Shown in pieces: positions 14,711 through 25,359 of a DNA stretch of 64,000 nucleotides. The notes beneath the pieces are model-generated. The model worked only from the letters and a program-made list of their open reading frames with translations, was not told the DNA's origin and made no database searches. The stretch's first letter is position 1. The number at the start of each line of letters is the position of its first letter. The position numbers were made by a program, and so were the translations under genes. The stretch comes from Lutraria lutraria (Eukaryota > Mollusca > Bivalvia > Venerida > Mactridae), in contig OZ026850.1 of the NCBI GenBank assembly GCA_964023205.1, positions 4,877,270-4,941,269 on the forward strand, in the 5' to 3' direction.

Positions 14711-15841
14711 CAACACCAAGCACTACAGCGAGTCAAAACTTCCAGTCGTTGGCTAATCTATCTTAATTTCTTCGCACCAACTGGACTCTCTCCTATTTGA
14801 TTACCTGATTTATGACCCTTTGATCTTCCGAGATGGACTAAGAATCCACCTTAATTGATTTATGTTTTTATAGATTTATTGGGAGGGGGTAGGGTAACAG
14901 ATAGAATTGCTAGTCTAATTAAGAGCGTATCAGTTACTTCCTTCGTGTAATAACAAGCTGTGTGAAAATCTACGGAAACCAGTTAGGGCCAACATGCATT
15001 CCTAATTACCACTCGTTATTTGGTAGTCCGTCAATTCACCTGTAACTTGCTTTTCTAAATTGAACATTTCTTTTTTAAACGTGAAGCTGATTAAACAAAT
15101 ACTTTCTTAATAATAGTTATTTTATCAAATACCAGTATCATGAAAAAAAACATCACAACTTTAATCATCAAAAAGCAAACATTGTGGTAAATGAGGGTTC
15201 GGGAAATCAATTAATCTCATTGGTCAGTATCGCGACTCACCTTTAGAGCAGCCAGTCAGAAGCTTGTAATTTAAGACTTGTCCTCAAACTTAATAAGCGG
15301 AGAGGATTTTTTTTAAATAATTATAAAGAAATAAGTACATGTAGTTCACGTGATTTCATTTACTTTTTCTTGGAAAGTTTATGACGTGTGAAATAAGATA
15401 ATAAAACAAGAAATAAAATATGATTTAATCATGCATTCTCATGCGACCGCAACACGGCCATTTTACAGAAAAATGTATTTCTATTTGTCAATTGCACGCG
15501 CGACGCTTCTATGCGTAAGAGCGAGTTAATTATCTACAGTTGTTTGTTGCTATTTATTACTACGAATTATGTTTTGGAATGATATTTTTAATTTACAAGC
15601 TAGATTTAAGGCCAAGCTTTTTTACAGTATGGAAATCTATGAATCTAAGTGAAGGACACTATCTGTATGTGTTTTTTGTCTCTGTACATGTACATTGTAT
15701 ATCAAATTTGAACACCGAAAACCTTTTGCCAAAAAATAATTATGCAAACTTATTTAAATAAATTAGTCGTGATTTCATTTCCTTGTTACAATATTGCAAT
15801 GTTTAATAAATGACATAAGATTCATGAACTGATAACAATTG

Positions 15842-15996
15842 CAGTCAAACATGTGTTATAAAAGCCACCCTGTGAATAAAGGCCATTCTTTGTCACTGTT
15901 TATTTAGAACAGAATTACCTCCGAATAAAGATCACCTGTCAATAAAAGCAGCATTTTCTCTTTCCCAAGGGTGGCATTTGTTCACAGGTTTTGCTG
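15842..15996. mobile_element. MITE, CAGTCAAAC termini, copy 1
   Basis: Starts CAGTCAAACATGTGTTA and ends ACAGGTTTTGCTG (imperfect inverted end). The inside repeats AATAAAGGCCA-like words. Related copies at 27722 and 60853. Confidence 0.6.
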
Positions 15997-17392
15997 TATA
16001 GATGAAGTGTCTGTGAAACAAGAGGTCGTTATAACAAGGCGGTCCTTATATTGAGATGATCGCTTGGCGAGGTTGAACTGTATGTAAATTCTATATCGCC
16101 TGTTTTCGCGAGCTGTTTGTTATAAAAATAATGTTCAAGATAGGATATTTGCTCAATTGTTTAAGCCATTAAGAACTGAGAAAGATCATTCTGATTACGC
16201 AGGAATTTATTCATAAGTTTTGCTACTTTGCGAGGCTAAGAACTGATTCTAATATATTATATTTACGCCGCATTTGCACGAAACTCTACCACGAATTCAT
16301 ATGTTTTCTCGAAATTGTATATAAACATCGTCTTTTGTTTAGTAGAATGTTTGAAATATGAGAAAACATCTAGACAGTATCTCGAGTAGCGTGTGAAAAC
16401 TGTATGCTTACAAAACTGATTTCTCTCTGAGTCTCAGACTTACGCGGTAGAAAGAGGTGTACATTGTATTATGTTTGGGATTGTCGCTTATCGTAGGTGG
16501 CGCTTCAGAGGCCGACCATGGCAGAACATCCGGTGTAAAAAAGAAGCGATATTTTTTAGATCGAAATAGTACTGTTTAAAAATATTCGACCGATAGCGTC
16601 AGGATGGGTACTTCGAAAAAGCTTATAATATAAGTTAGTGATGGGTGTGGTTAAAATTGTTGATTTTGTTTAGGAGCACTTGTAGTTTTGTCAACTTGCA
16701 AATCCTTACAACTAAGGTAACATTATCCCATTCTTAGAAAACCCCTTCATAAAGCCGTGTAAGTGATATCAAACAATTAAGGGACTTTTCTCCATACAGT
16801 TATATAATACATTACAAACGAAAACATATACTAGTATTCAGAATGTATTGTAATAATCTACTTGTATCATGTTTTAAAATTGAATTTATTTATTCTGCGA
16901 TGGTTAAATATGTTCTTTTTAAACCATACTAAACATATAGATAATATCTCACATCAGATCTGTCTCTGTGACAACTTAATTGATACTTGAATCAGAAATA
17001 AAAACCGAATTCAAAAACTAACAAAACACCTGACCGGAAGTTGTAAGGAAATTTTTGGAGAAGAAGTTGCGCACAGTCTCCTTCATGGTTGGACTGAAGG
17101 TGTAGAAGATGACTTAGAAGAAATAAAAGAGCCACACCTGAATTGTTGAATTTATTACACCTGTTAAACGACATGAATGATCTCCGTTAATTACATAGAA
17201 AAAGATCTGACCTTTCTGACACCTACCATTTAATTAGATATTCTCAATTCAACAACGGTTTCTTGTTTTTGTTTCCAACATATTTTTCATGAAACTGGTG
17301 TTTATTCGCCTGATGTGTTATTTGTTTCACCTGCGCCTGAAGGTTCCTTGACTGACAGTTTCCATTTAATGAGAACTCTTTAATAACTTGAT

Positions 17393-17512
17393 ATGGCTGA
17401 GAAATTTCCCATACTGTTGTTGTTTCTTGTTGTTGCCGCCACCGCGGCAATGGCGATGATGGTTGATGTTGTTGTAAATGTTGTTGTCGCTGATTATGAT
17501 GTTGTTACTGAT
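17393..17512 (+). repeat. degenerate (TTG/GAT)n simple repeat
   Basis: TTGTTG runs interrupted by GCCGCCACCGCGGC and GATGATGG. Simple sequence in GATA intron 1. Confidence 0.6.
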
Positions 17513-18505
17513 TCTTTCTGTAGAATTGTGCTTTTCCGTTGAAAGTTAGTTAGCCATTACATTTTACCTTCATTATAAGAATTTTCGTTTTCCGGCTATT
17601 ATTAAGGAACAGAAAAATGATAAATGAGCGGCTTCAACTTTACTTCGAAAGAGTAGGAAAAATATTTAACAATATATTAATTAATTTTGTATTATTGTCG
17701 CCTGTTTTAACAGAATCCAAAGCTGGCAAATTCATGTTGCATTAAAGGCATGGCTGAGGCGAAATTCTTAAGACATAGCGTGCGTCATTGTTGATAGAAA
17801 ACATGACGTCACGAGGCATATGACTCATTCGAAATATTATACTAAAGAAAAACAAATATGGGAAAGTTTGCTGGACGCCATGTGTTCTTTGTCTGCGGTT
17901 TTTCTACCCTTTCTGTCGCACCACTTTCTTTCATCTCATTGATTGTGTTTTTACCAGAAAAGAAGCTTATCTATTTAATATTTGTCTTTTATTGTTGTTT
18001 ATCTATTAACACTAAATCAACTTCGAGACCGTCATGCTCGTTGTGTTTCTACTGAGAAAACGCTTTAAAATAAATGTTTTATCATGATCGGCGCCTAAAG
18101 ACGCTTTAAATTGATTAATCTACTGTAAAACTCTGAAAATGTTCTTTATCTCATGTCAGTCAATTGTATTCTAAATGTGTATATTTCTTAAATACACTTT
18201 GTTGCTATAGTGACATAAATACAACAATAACTAGCGTAAAAAATCCGGTTAATTCTAGAAACCTAGCTATTTTTTCATTGTGGTTCGTTACAGAGACATT
18301 GAATCACGAGGGAACCTCAGACCAACTTAGATAAATTTACCACAAATAGTTTGCATGGAATTAATGGTGTCATCAATGAAGCAACGTATTGCAAATAATT
18401 TGTCCAAAGATAGTTAAAAGTTAAAACAGTAAAACTGAGTTAAAACCGAAAACAGCTTCTCGGTATAAACATGTATTTAGGTTTGATATAAACTCCAAAT
18501 GCTAG

Positions 18506-18756
18506 ACCCGCCTTCGTGGTCGAGTGGTTAAGGTCGCAGACTTAAAATCATCTTCAAATCACTGTAACCTCTCACTGATAGAGGGTCATGGGTATCGAGC
18601 CCCGCTATCGATAGGCAGTTGCTAACGAAGGATGTGAGTCTAGTACTGGTTCTTACCAGGAACGGTGTTTAGATGAACTGTCCGCCTTATATGATTCTGA
18701 CTGTTGAAGAGGGGCGTAAAACTCAAATAAACAAACAAATAAACAAAAATAGTAAA
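18506..18756 (+). mobile_element. SINE-A, near-full-length copy
   Basis: A tRNA-Leu-like head (CCTTCGTGGTCGAGTGGTTA, then AGACTTAAAATC at the anticodon arm, box B GGGTATCGAGCCC) is followed by a unique body and a tail of AAATAAACAAA units. It ends about 260 nt before the GATA N-finger exon. Other copies: 36201 (minus), 59338 (minus), 61957 (minus, truncated). Confidence 0.75.
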
Positions 18757-19014
18757 TCAAACAACACAATTTTCCTTTCCTTACAAAACTTGGCCACATT
18801 ACTTAGCTCAAATATTACTTTCTGTAAGCTAAGGTATACCCCTAGAACGGACCCCAAAAGATTCGTCGTCAGTCTACTAAAGACTTCATCTCGCATTGAA
18901 AATTTTTCTACCCTGGTGTATTTTCCGATAAGGTTTACAACCCAGGAAATTCGTAATATTTTTTTATCAAAAATCAAGAAAATTAATTTTTTCCTAACCA
19001 CAATATATTTCCAG

Positions 19015-19181
19015 ATGATGATTATTACGCTGATGGACGGGAGTGCGTTAACTGTGGTGCCGTATCCACACCAATGTGGCGTAGAGATGGTACCGGGCAC
19101 TATTTGTGCAATGCATGCGGGCTACATCATAAAATGAACGGACATAGTCGGTACCAGGGTAAAACTTCACCGTCTCCACTA
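19015..19181 (+). CDS. GATA4/5/6: GATA factor exon 2, N-terminal zinc finger
   Basis: Acceptor TTTCCAG ends at 19014 and donor GTAAGT starts at 19182; 167 nt, phase 1 in and phase 0 out. It encodes the N-finger: Cys384, Cys387, Cys405 and Cys408 in CX2CX17CX2C spacing, with the core [18 protein letters not shown] nearly identical to all animal GATA N-fingers. After KMNG the canonical NRPLIKP arm is absent and is replaced by [13 protein letters not shown], and the usual Tyr of GLYHK is His. In known GATA proteins the N-finger stabilises binding to double or palindromic GATA sites and contacts FOG cofactors. The Val after the first Cys, part of the FOG surface, is kept. Confidence 0.9.
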
Positions 19182-19199
19182 GTAAGTTGAGATTTTGTT

Positions 19200-19372
19200 A
19201 TAATAAATTTAATCTAATCTGTATGATGATGTTGGTGTTGGTGTAGATGGTACAGATGATGATGGCGACAATGATAATGATAATATGATGACGATGATTT
19301 TGATGATGGTGATTGTGTTGATGATGATGACGTTGATTATGACGATGATAATGATGTTGAGGTTTGTTCTGA
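19200..19372 (+). repeat. degenerate (GAT/TGA)n microsatellite
   Basis: GATGAT/ATGATG-type triplets with interruptions begin about 20 nt after the N-finger donor and run for about 170 bp at the start of GATA intron 2. Simple-sequence content only; no coding signal. Confidence 0.75.
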
Positions 19373-20019
19373 TGATAACTATATAATTATGTCCTGTATC
19401 AAATTGACGCTTTCATTTTCTTGAATTACTTATAGTTCTGTAGCTTTGGGGAGATTTGAAGTCGGCATTTTGAAATACATTCCGGACATTATTTTATAAT
19501 GTATTTTGATAAACAAATAAATTCAATTGCCATACACGATGAAGCAATTATTGTTTTGTTTAAATATTGACTCTATTAAAGGAACAATCAACACATGCAT
19601 CACAATTACATCAAGAAGTAAATCGTTCATTTTACTAAATAATTTTATAGAGCCATCTTGTGTCATTGCGTCTCAAGGGCCTTTTGGTTCCAGATTATAG
19701 ACTTGCTTTTGACATGATTAATCGTATTTAAGAATCTCACAAAATAAATATGTTTTAACTTTTACATACTAAATCTATCGCGTCGACAAACACTCTATTT
19801 TGTCTAAATGGTTTTAATTTAAAGTAATGTTAAAATCGTCCAACAATTGCAAGCAAAGCATTTCTCCTGTTGTTTCTGTCTCTTGGTGGCACCATCAGCC
19901 AGGAACATTTGGCATCAAAGCTGGGGGAGGAAGATCAGAGGCGTACACATAACCAGAACCAGCGTACTATAAGCTAGCTGAAAAGCTTCCTAACATTTGA
20001 AATGTGTCTGATTCCGGAT

Positions 20020-20105
20020 GAGATTCGTACTCACAATGACGAGGCACTTGTGATTACTAGTCAGAGATCATTATAACCACTCCAACACGGACTCCCCATA
20101 CTTAT
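20020..20105 (-). mobile_element. tRNA-headed repeat (SINE-C head)
   Basis: Minus strand: box A TGGAGTGGTTATAATGA, then CTGACTAGTAATCACAAG and box B GAGTACGAATCTC. It looks like a degenerate tRNA-derived promoter. The body may extend to about 19880. Confidence 0.45.
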
Positions 20106-21169
20106 CCTCTTAGTTCAAAAGTACGGTTTAATATTTGAGGATATTTTAAGTACGCCAAGTATTGGCCAGAGTGCATATTTGGGTGCTCTTCGTAAAAATG
20201 AAAGCTAAAAGGAGCGGCGGCTACATCAAAATATGCACTCCAATCGTCTTAGTGCTCCGCCCATTTAAGCCTTTCTTCGAAACTGTGAAGGTAGAACTCT
20301 ATACAGGTAAGACCGTCGTCACTAATTGGATAGTATGGAAGTAGGGAGAGCACCTTAAGTGTTGTTTGCATGAAGAAAATAAAGAATAGAAAAATCATGT
20401 GACGCATTAAACATGTAGAAAATCAAGACTACTAATGTACATGTATATAATTATTACCATGTGTTTATTGTCATGTTTGTGTGTGGGCCGGTGGCCTTAT
20501 ATAACGCAATAAAGAAATTGAAATTGAATTGAAATTGAAACATTATGGACCACGTATTTCACCGGGTCAAAATGTGTCATATTCAGAGTTTCCGAATAAT
20601 ACAAAATACAGTATGAATACGTTTCTGAGAAGGTCAGGTACATTATAACTTCCTGATTTTATATTCGTAGACACGTGATGTACCGTTTATAAAACGGGAA
20701 AAGCGTGGTTAATCATAAATTACAAACAAAGGATGGTTAAGTCCGGGTTATGAATTAATGTTATAGGACACAATTTTCGCAATTATATTTTAGCCATGCA
20801 CGAATTCAAACTTTCATACCGGTGCATGTACACCATGTTACAAACCAGAGCTCTCATCCGACCAATAAAATGACATTTTAATCTTGGAATTAGCAAAATG
20901 ACTTGTAACAGTCAAATTCACTATTATATACACAATGTACATGCATGTAGAAAATGATAATTACATTTTAAATTAGTATCAGCTAAGGATAATTTTTACC
21001 CTCAACTTTTGACATCTAGTGGGCACCCGGTAAATAACATGCATTGATGCTATTTTTTCGGAGGGGGGGGGGGTAGTGACCAGTGTTCTCGTAATACAGC
21101 AGATATTTGCGGCTTCAAAAGTCTTATTAGTCTGTGACTAGTAAATTAGTAATCACTAGCCCTCACCAC

Positions 21170-21515
21170 TTTGAGTTCAAATTCCAACTTGGAGCAGGCA
21201 CAATGCGCATGTGAGGAAGGTGTGTGTGTGGTCCCATCCGTGTGTACACTTTTGTTCTCCATCTACCGCCAAGAACCTGGCGATCCGAGTTCAATTCCCG
21301 TTGACGACAAGGGATACCATTGAATGACAATTTGACAAAAATGTCGATTTTCCTCAATATGTGGGGAGATAGCCATCTCCTTGTTGAGGGGTAAGTTAGT
21401 ACTGGTTAGAATACAGTCCAGGAAAACTGGTTAAGTGAATTGGGCGCCATACTTGTACATGTAAATAACTGAACAAACTATTGAAAAACGGCGTTTAACC
21501 CAAATAAATTGAAAT
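21170..21515 (+). mobile_element. SINE-B copy 2
   Basis: Contains a box-B-like GAGTTCAATTCCC, then ATTTGACAAAAATGTCGATT, TACTGGTTAGAATACAGTCC and the tail ACGGCGTTTAACCCAAATAA. It is the longest B-family copy here and is followed by A-rich tail sequence. Confidence 0.65.
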
Positions 21516-21893
21516 TCAATTAATCACATGACCATACTCACTGTGTTCACGTAGAGTCGTATAATTCACATGAAGTTCCGTGTATTTAAGCCAGTCTAAC
21601 CGCGTGAGCACATATTTTTTTGTTTGCTTATTCGCCATACATGTATTTCGATTATTAAACAAACAGAATTAATGGATTATTTATATTCAGCTGCAATTGC
21701 ATCGTTTGTATTATTAAAATTATTATTTACAAATCGTCTGATCTTTGTTTAAGCTAATAGTTATCACTAATATTTCCCCATTGCTGAAGTTTTACCTTTT
21801 AAAGTCGTTGACTCTGAGGATGAGTATCTTAAGTGGTGCATGGTCGCGAATATATGTTACATTTATAAAATGGAAGTTTTAAACTATTTACAG

Positions 21894-21944
21894 GACGAGC
21901 CGCCTGAGGAGAAGATACGAAAATTTGATCAGAAATATGATAAG
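21894..21944 (+). CDS. GATA4/5/6: GATA factor exon 3, 51-nt linker micro-exon (possible cassette)
   Basis: Acceptor TATTTACAG ends at 21893 and donor GTACGA starts at 21945. The exon is exactly 17 codons, phase 0 on both sides, and encodes DEPPEEKIRKFDQKYDK, an acidic then lysine-rich segment between the two fingers. Because both flanking exons are also phase 0 here, skipping would keep the frame, so it could be an alternative cassette. I do not recognise this sequence in other GATA proteins. Support is splice sites, length and charge only; RNA evidence would settle it. Confidence 0.6.
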
Positions 21945-22185
21945 GTACGAAATGTTTAGAAGTTTTTCTTTGTTTTGTCACCATTTTATCACACTGGCAA
22001 AAAAAGGTTTTAATTTTAATATACAGGTTATTTAGACAGGTGGACGAAAGTTCAAGGGATCTTAAACATTTGATTCACAGCAGCAATCATAGACGATCGG
22101 TTTCACGAGTTTGTTTTAATCCGATAGGTCATTAAAATTTCTGTACTGTGTACAAAATGTAGTAATATATATTCCATGGTGAGGG

Positions 22186-22383
22186 TACCCGTGGTTTTGG
22201 AAACTGAGCTGAAGTTCAGCTTTCCATAGCTGTCACCCGCTCGGTGCGCATGACTATTTATGCGGACCAAAGAACTACGTTTTTCTACATCCGCTATGCT
22301 ATTGTTAAACTAATCCCAGTTCCATGTTGCAGTGTATGTCTATTAGGTTTTCATGAGTACTTTCAGTACTTTGGTTATCGAGT
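22186..22383 (-). mobile_element. interspersed repeat family D, copy 1
   Basis: On the minus strand it reads AAAGTACTGAAAGTACTC, CACTGCAACATGGAACTGGG, AGTTTAACAAT, GGATGTAGAAAAACGT, TTTGGTCCGCAT. The same order of blocks occurs on the plus strand at about 59978-60105 and 62607-62780. Confidence 0.6.
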
Positions 22384-22471
22384 CAAACTGCAGGCGACCA
22401 CGTGACCCAATAGCGAATATTAGTATACTCGTGATATATGTTTTACATAAGCAAACCTTTGTTATTGTATT

Positions 22472-22796
22472 GATACATACTGTGACAAAGACTGCATAAG
22501 CTGGTATCAGGTTACATACTGTAAGGAAGACCGTACTAACTGGTACCAGGTTACATACTGTAAGGAAGACCGTACTAACTGGAACCAGGTTACATACTGT
22601 AAGGAAGACTTGCAAACTGGTACCAGGTTACAGACTGTGTGGAAGATTGCACAAGTTGGTACCAGGTTACATACTGTGAGAAAGACTGTACTAACTGGTA
22701 CCAGGTTACATACTGTAAGGAAGACTTACAAACTGGTACCAGGTTACATACTGTAAGGAAGACTGTACTAACTGGTACCAGGTTACATACTGTAAG
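22472..22796 (+). repeat. 39-bp minisatellite, left part
   Basis: About eight copies of a 39-bp unit with the core GGTACCAGGTTACATACTGT, then AAGGAAGACTGTACTAACT. The array stops at 22796 and resumes at 23380 after a MITE. Confidence 0.88.
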
Positions 22797-23379
22797 GAGC
22801 GAGTTCGATTAATAACTATAGTTACAATAGTTCAACTAAACATAGACCGAACCAACCCTAGTCGTGCTCTAGTCTGGTTAGTCTAGCTACTCTCGTTCAA
22901 CCAACGATAATACGCTAGTTTATCTCGTTCCAAGATGGCGGCTATAGGAAATTTATAAGTAATTAATGACGTATTTCATTTGAATACATAGTATTTCTTT
23001 AATTAATATCATGATGCTGTAAAAGTGCAAAAGATCGTTAGATTTAGGGTTATGTAAGCAGACCAACATAATTGAATGTTACCAAGTTAGGAAGTATTTA
23101 TCATATGAATTCGCGATTCAATGTAAACATTGCCACTATAGTCACTGGAATATTATTCAAGCATCATTCATTTGAATGAACACGAATACATAGTGTTTTA
23201 CATCCTGGGATCAAAAAGTCTTGATATTTGGCTTTGGTCGAAAAGTGTCTGGGTCGAAAAGACTCGCTTCTGTTTTGTTTTACCATAGTACGGCTAGACT
23301 CAGTTCGATTAAGGACATGCGCAGTTTAACATCCGGAGAGCTACTAAGGTTGTACTATAGTTGTTTATCGAACTAGCTC
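22797..23379. mobile_element. 583-bp MITE inserted in the 39-bp minisatellite
   Basis: Ends are inverted repeats of about 30 bp: left GAGCGAGTTCGATTAATAAC, right reverse complement GAGCTAGTTCGATAAACAAC. The flanks share AAG (22794-22796 and 23380-23382), a 3-bp target duplication, and joining them restores the minisatellite phase. No transposase frame. An AAGATGGCGGC motif lies inside (about 22934). Confidence 0.8.
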
Positions 23380-23576
23380 AAGGAAAACCGTACTAACTGG
23401 TACCAGGTTACATACTGTAAGAAGGAAGACTGCACAAGCTGGTACCAGGTCGGATTAAACGAACTCATGAAACCAAACGCCTATGGAAACAAATGACTGT
23501 AGATATTTGTATCCAGTCTGTTATTGATCAGACACATCTTGTAATGAAGATTGCATTAGCTGGTGCCAGGTTGCTT
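23380..23576 (+). repeat. 39-bp minisatellite, right part
   Basis: About two further units (23383-23451), then a diverged single unit near 23535-23575, confirming that the array once continued through the MITE site. Confidence 0.75.
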
Positions 23577-23859
23577 CCAAGAAATAATGGTGGGTTGAAT
23601 GAGAAATGGGGCGTAACTCTCGGTCACGTGATAGTCAATTGTTGACAATGGGAGTTTACTCCAGTAAAATACACCATCAGTATACCTAAATTTTCAATTT
23701 TTGATAGTTGCCGAATATGATTTGAGTTTATAAAACTATCGGTCCCTCCACCATAGAAAATGTTTAATTATCTTTTTGTAAATGTATACAGCTAATTGTG
23801 ATATTGACTTTCTTGAATTATGTCTTCAAATGTCAGAAATAATTTTATTTTTCCCACAG

Positions 23860-23988
23860 CAGAGTAACAAGACACGACTTGGTTTGCAGTGTGCTAACTG
23901 TAATACTACAACAACAACACTGTGGAGAAGGAATGGTGAAGGTGAACCTGTGTGTAATGCATGTGGACTTTACTTTAAACTTCATCAA
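23860..23988 (+). CDS. GATA4/5/6: GATA factor exon 4, C-terminal zinc finger
   Basis: Acceptor TTTTTCCCACAG ends at 23859 and donor GTAAGT starts at 23989; 129 nt, phase 0/0. It encodes the sequence-specific GATA finger: Cys457, Cys460, Cys478 and Cys481 around [10 protein letters not shown] and [15 protein letters not shown]. The exon boundary just after KLHQ matches the intron position usual in animal GATA genes. A second acceptor three bases on (CAG repeated at 23860-23862) would remove only one Gln. This finger is the main WGATAR-binding domain. Confidence 0.93.
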
Positions 23989-24135
23989 GTAAGTTCAGTT
24001 AACAAAATCCATCGACTGTAGTATTGGCGTTGGTTCAAGGAACTAAGATCTCCTAAAGTGTTCACAGATTCTCTTCAACTTTACTAACTTTTTAAATCAG
24101 AAAATGTGTTAATAGTTCGCCGAAATGATTGTGCA

Positions 24136-24315
24136 CCATGATCTGTGTCAACAAGCGTTTATTTAATTACTCCATGATCTGTGTCAACAAGCGGTTATTT
24201 AATTACACAATGATCTGTGTCAACAAGCGTTTATTTAATTACTTCATGGTCTGTGTCAACAAGCGGTTATTTTATTACTTCATGGTCTGTGTCAACAAGC
24301 GGTTATTTTATTGTA
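24136..24315 (+). repeat. 36-bp minisatellite, five copies
   Basis: Unit CCATGATCTGTGTCAACAAG + CGTTTATTTAATTACT lies in the 372-bp GATA intron 4, ending about 45 nt before the exon 5 acceptor. The 36-bp period keeps a frame open, but the translation is only a repeat artefact. Confidence 0.88.
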
Positions 24316-24360
24316 CTTACATGTGAAGCAAAGTTAATACTACAACTTGTAATTTTTCAG

Positions 24361-24571
24361 GTAAATCGACCAATGTCAATGAAGAAAGATGGTATTCAAA
24401 CCAGGAAGCGAAAACCACGCACTTCAAATGGCAGTAAAAAGTCTTCTGCCAAAGATAACAGTCATTCGTCGCATTCACCCCACGTGGCACAACACAATTT
24501 GAACACGTCACACGCACAAACGGGATTGTTGGATTTGAGCCAAAGAAACGAAAACACCCTTTCATCAACTA
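24361..24571 (+). CDS. GATA4/5/6: GATA factor exon 5, basic tail of the C-finger
   Basis: Acceptor AATTTTTCAG ends at 24360 and donor GTGAGT starts at 24572; 211 nt, phase 0 in and 1 out. It starts VNRPMSMKKDGIQTRKRKPR, the arm that wraps into the minor groove and acts as nuclear localisation signal in GATA factors. A Ser/Lys/His-rich segment follows. The QTRKRKP form is the main reason for choosing GATA4/5/6 over GATA1/2/3. Confidence 0.9.
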
Positions 24572-24778
24572 GTGAGTGACAGGTTTTGATAATCTAAGAA
24601 CGGAAACGTACAGGAATGGACAGCTTTTTAATTTGATATGAAAGAAATCATATTGAAGTAAAACAATTGTGGCCCTTTATTTTTCGTATTACTGTAATCC
24701 GCCCGCCTTTTTATTCTGCGTTATTTATAGCAAAGACAATTTATGATAATATCTAATGAATATTTAATGTCTTTTCAG

Positions 24779-25359
24779 TGCCGGATGTGAAGCCATCTAT
24801 GTCATATAACAGCATGTATCCGAATCATGGATCAGCAGTTCTCGCCGCCCTTAATCAGCCGCCACAACCACCTGCCTTACTTCCGGTTAGCGCTTTAGCG
24901 TCCCAGCTGAACGCGCCAGTCAACAACGCCTATAGAACGAATCAAGATATTCTTTACTCGAAATCCATGACAAATGCAATGGAGCGTGATCACGTGAACG
25001 TCATTGCTAAAAATAACCCAAACCTGTCAAGTCTTATGAACTTCAAAATGGACCAATCAAAATCACTTTCTATTAAGTCAGAACCGGAAGCGCTTGAAAA
25101 TGACCAATCAAATTACACTGTTTTAAAAATGGAGAACGCCATGGCATACAAGCCGGACCATTCTATGGTATTCAAATCGGAACCGGACCAATCAGAATTA
25201 ATGAAAACATCGCATGACCTTTTCGAACCTGCTCCCCCTAAGGCAATTCCTGTATCGGTTGAAAATGGTTCCCCAGAACTAAATGACCGCACTGGTGGAC
25301 CGGAAACCAATGCTGACATGATACAACTTAAACCTGCTATCGCAGTTACTCAGTCATAA
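24779..25359 (+). CDS. GATA4/5/6: GATA factor exon 6, C-terminal region with stop
   Basis: Acceptor TGTCTTTTCAG ends at 24778. The split codon A+TG gives Met560 and the frame runs 193 residues to TAA at 25357. It is Pro/Asn/Ser-rich at first, then carries repeated short acidic motifs around lysine (IKSEPEA, FKSEPDQ, LKMEN). IKSEP and FKSEP fit the SUMO-acceptor pattern psi-K-x-E, and the two SEP copies suggest local duplication. No structured domain is recognised. Confidence 0.88.

Larger units (their letters stand above)
1122..19014 (+). other. GATA intron 1 (17.9 kb, non-coding)
   Basis: No convincing coding exon is seen; the open frames here are short and have no recognisable domain. Content: a 17/34-bp minisatellite (2771-2990), SINE remnants (about 3660, 11030 and 18506), a G-run at 6093, short hairpins (7967, 13312, 14644), a TA-rich MITE-like block (6389-6691), an ACAGTCAAAC-type MITE (15842) and a cluster of WGATAR sites (12120-12266). 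Long first introns are common in developmental regulators and often hold enhancers; that function is inference here. Confidence 0.7.
19182..21893 (+). other. GATA intron 2
   Basis: 2.7 kb, non-coding. It holds the GAT microsatellite, a minus-strand tRNA-headed repeat at about 20020-20105, a LINE-like tail at about 20480-20540 (AATAAAGAAATTGAAATTGA), a G-run at 21063 and a SINE-B copy (21170-21515). Confidence 0.65.
21945..23859 (+). other. GATA intron 3
   Basis: Non-coding. It is dominated by a family-D repeat (22186-22383), the 39-bp minisatellite and the MITE that splits it. Confidence 0.7.
1..25359 (+). other. GATA4/5/6: GATA4/5/6-type transcription factor gene (5'-partial, six visible coding exons)
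   Basis: Gene span. Coding exons are 1-1121 (open to the window edge), 19015-19181, 21894-21944, 23860-23988, 24361-24571 and 24779-25359; all junctions are GT-AG and phases 1/0/0/0/1 agree. The joined reading frame gives at least 752 residues, long for vertebrate GATA4/5/6 (about 400-600). The protein should be a nuclear DNA-binding factor recognising WGATAR sites. Two CX2CX17CX2C fingers are seen. The C-finger is followed by a basic tail reading GIQTRKRKPR, which is GATA4/5/6-like; GATA1/2/3 proteins usually read QTRNRKM there. The subfamily call is by motif memory, not a tree. The N-finger lacks its usual basic arm (see findings). Confidence 0.88.

Noticed and set aside
18506..18600. Possible tRNA-Leu gene
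   Set aside because: Box A and box B are clear but the acceptor and anticodon stems do not pair properly, and the same sequence continues into a SINE body found four times here.
18673..19137. 154-codon frame overlapping the GATA N-finger exon
   Set aside because: It is in a different frame from the zinc finger and begins inside a SINE; the N-finger frame with its splice sites explains the exon.
22343..22615. Minus-strand 90-codon frame
   Set aside because: Its repetitive protein is a translation of the 39-bp minisatellite (39 is divisible by 3).
24129..24326. Plus-strand 65-codon frame of repeated MICVNKRLFNY
   Set aside because: Produced by the 36-bp minisatellite in a GATA intron; the frame survives only because 36 is divisible by 3.
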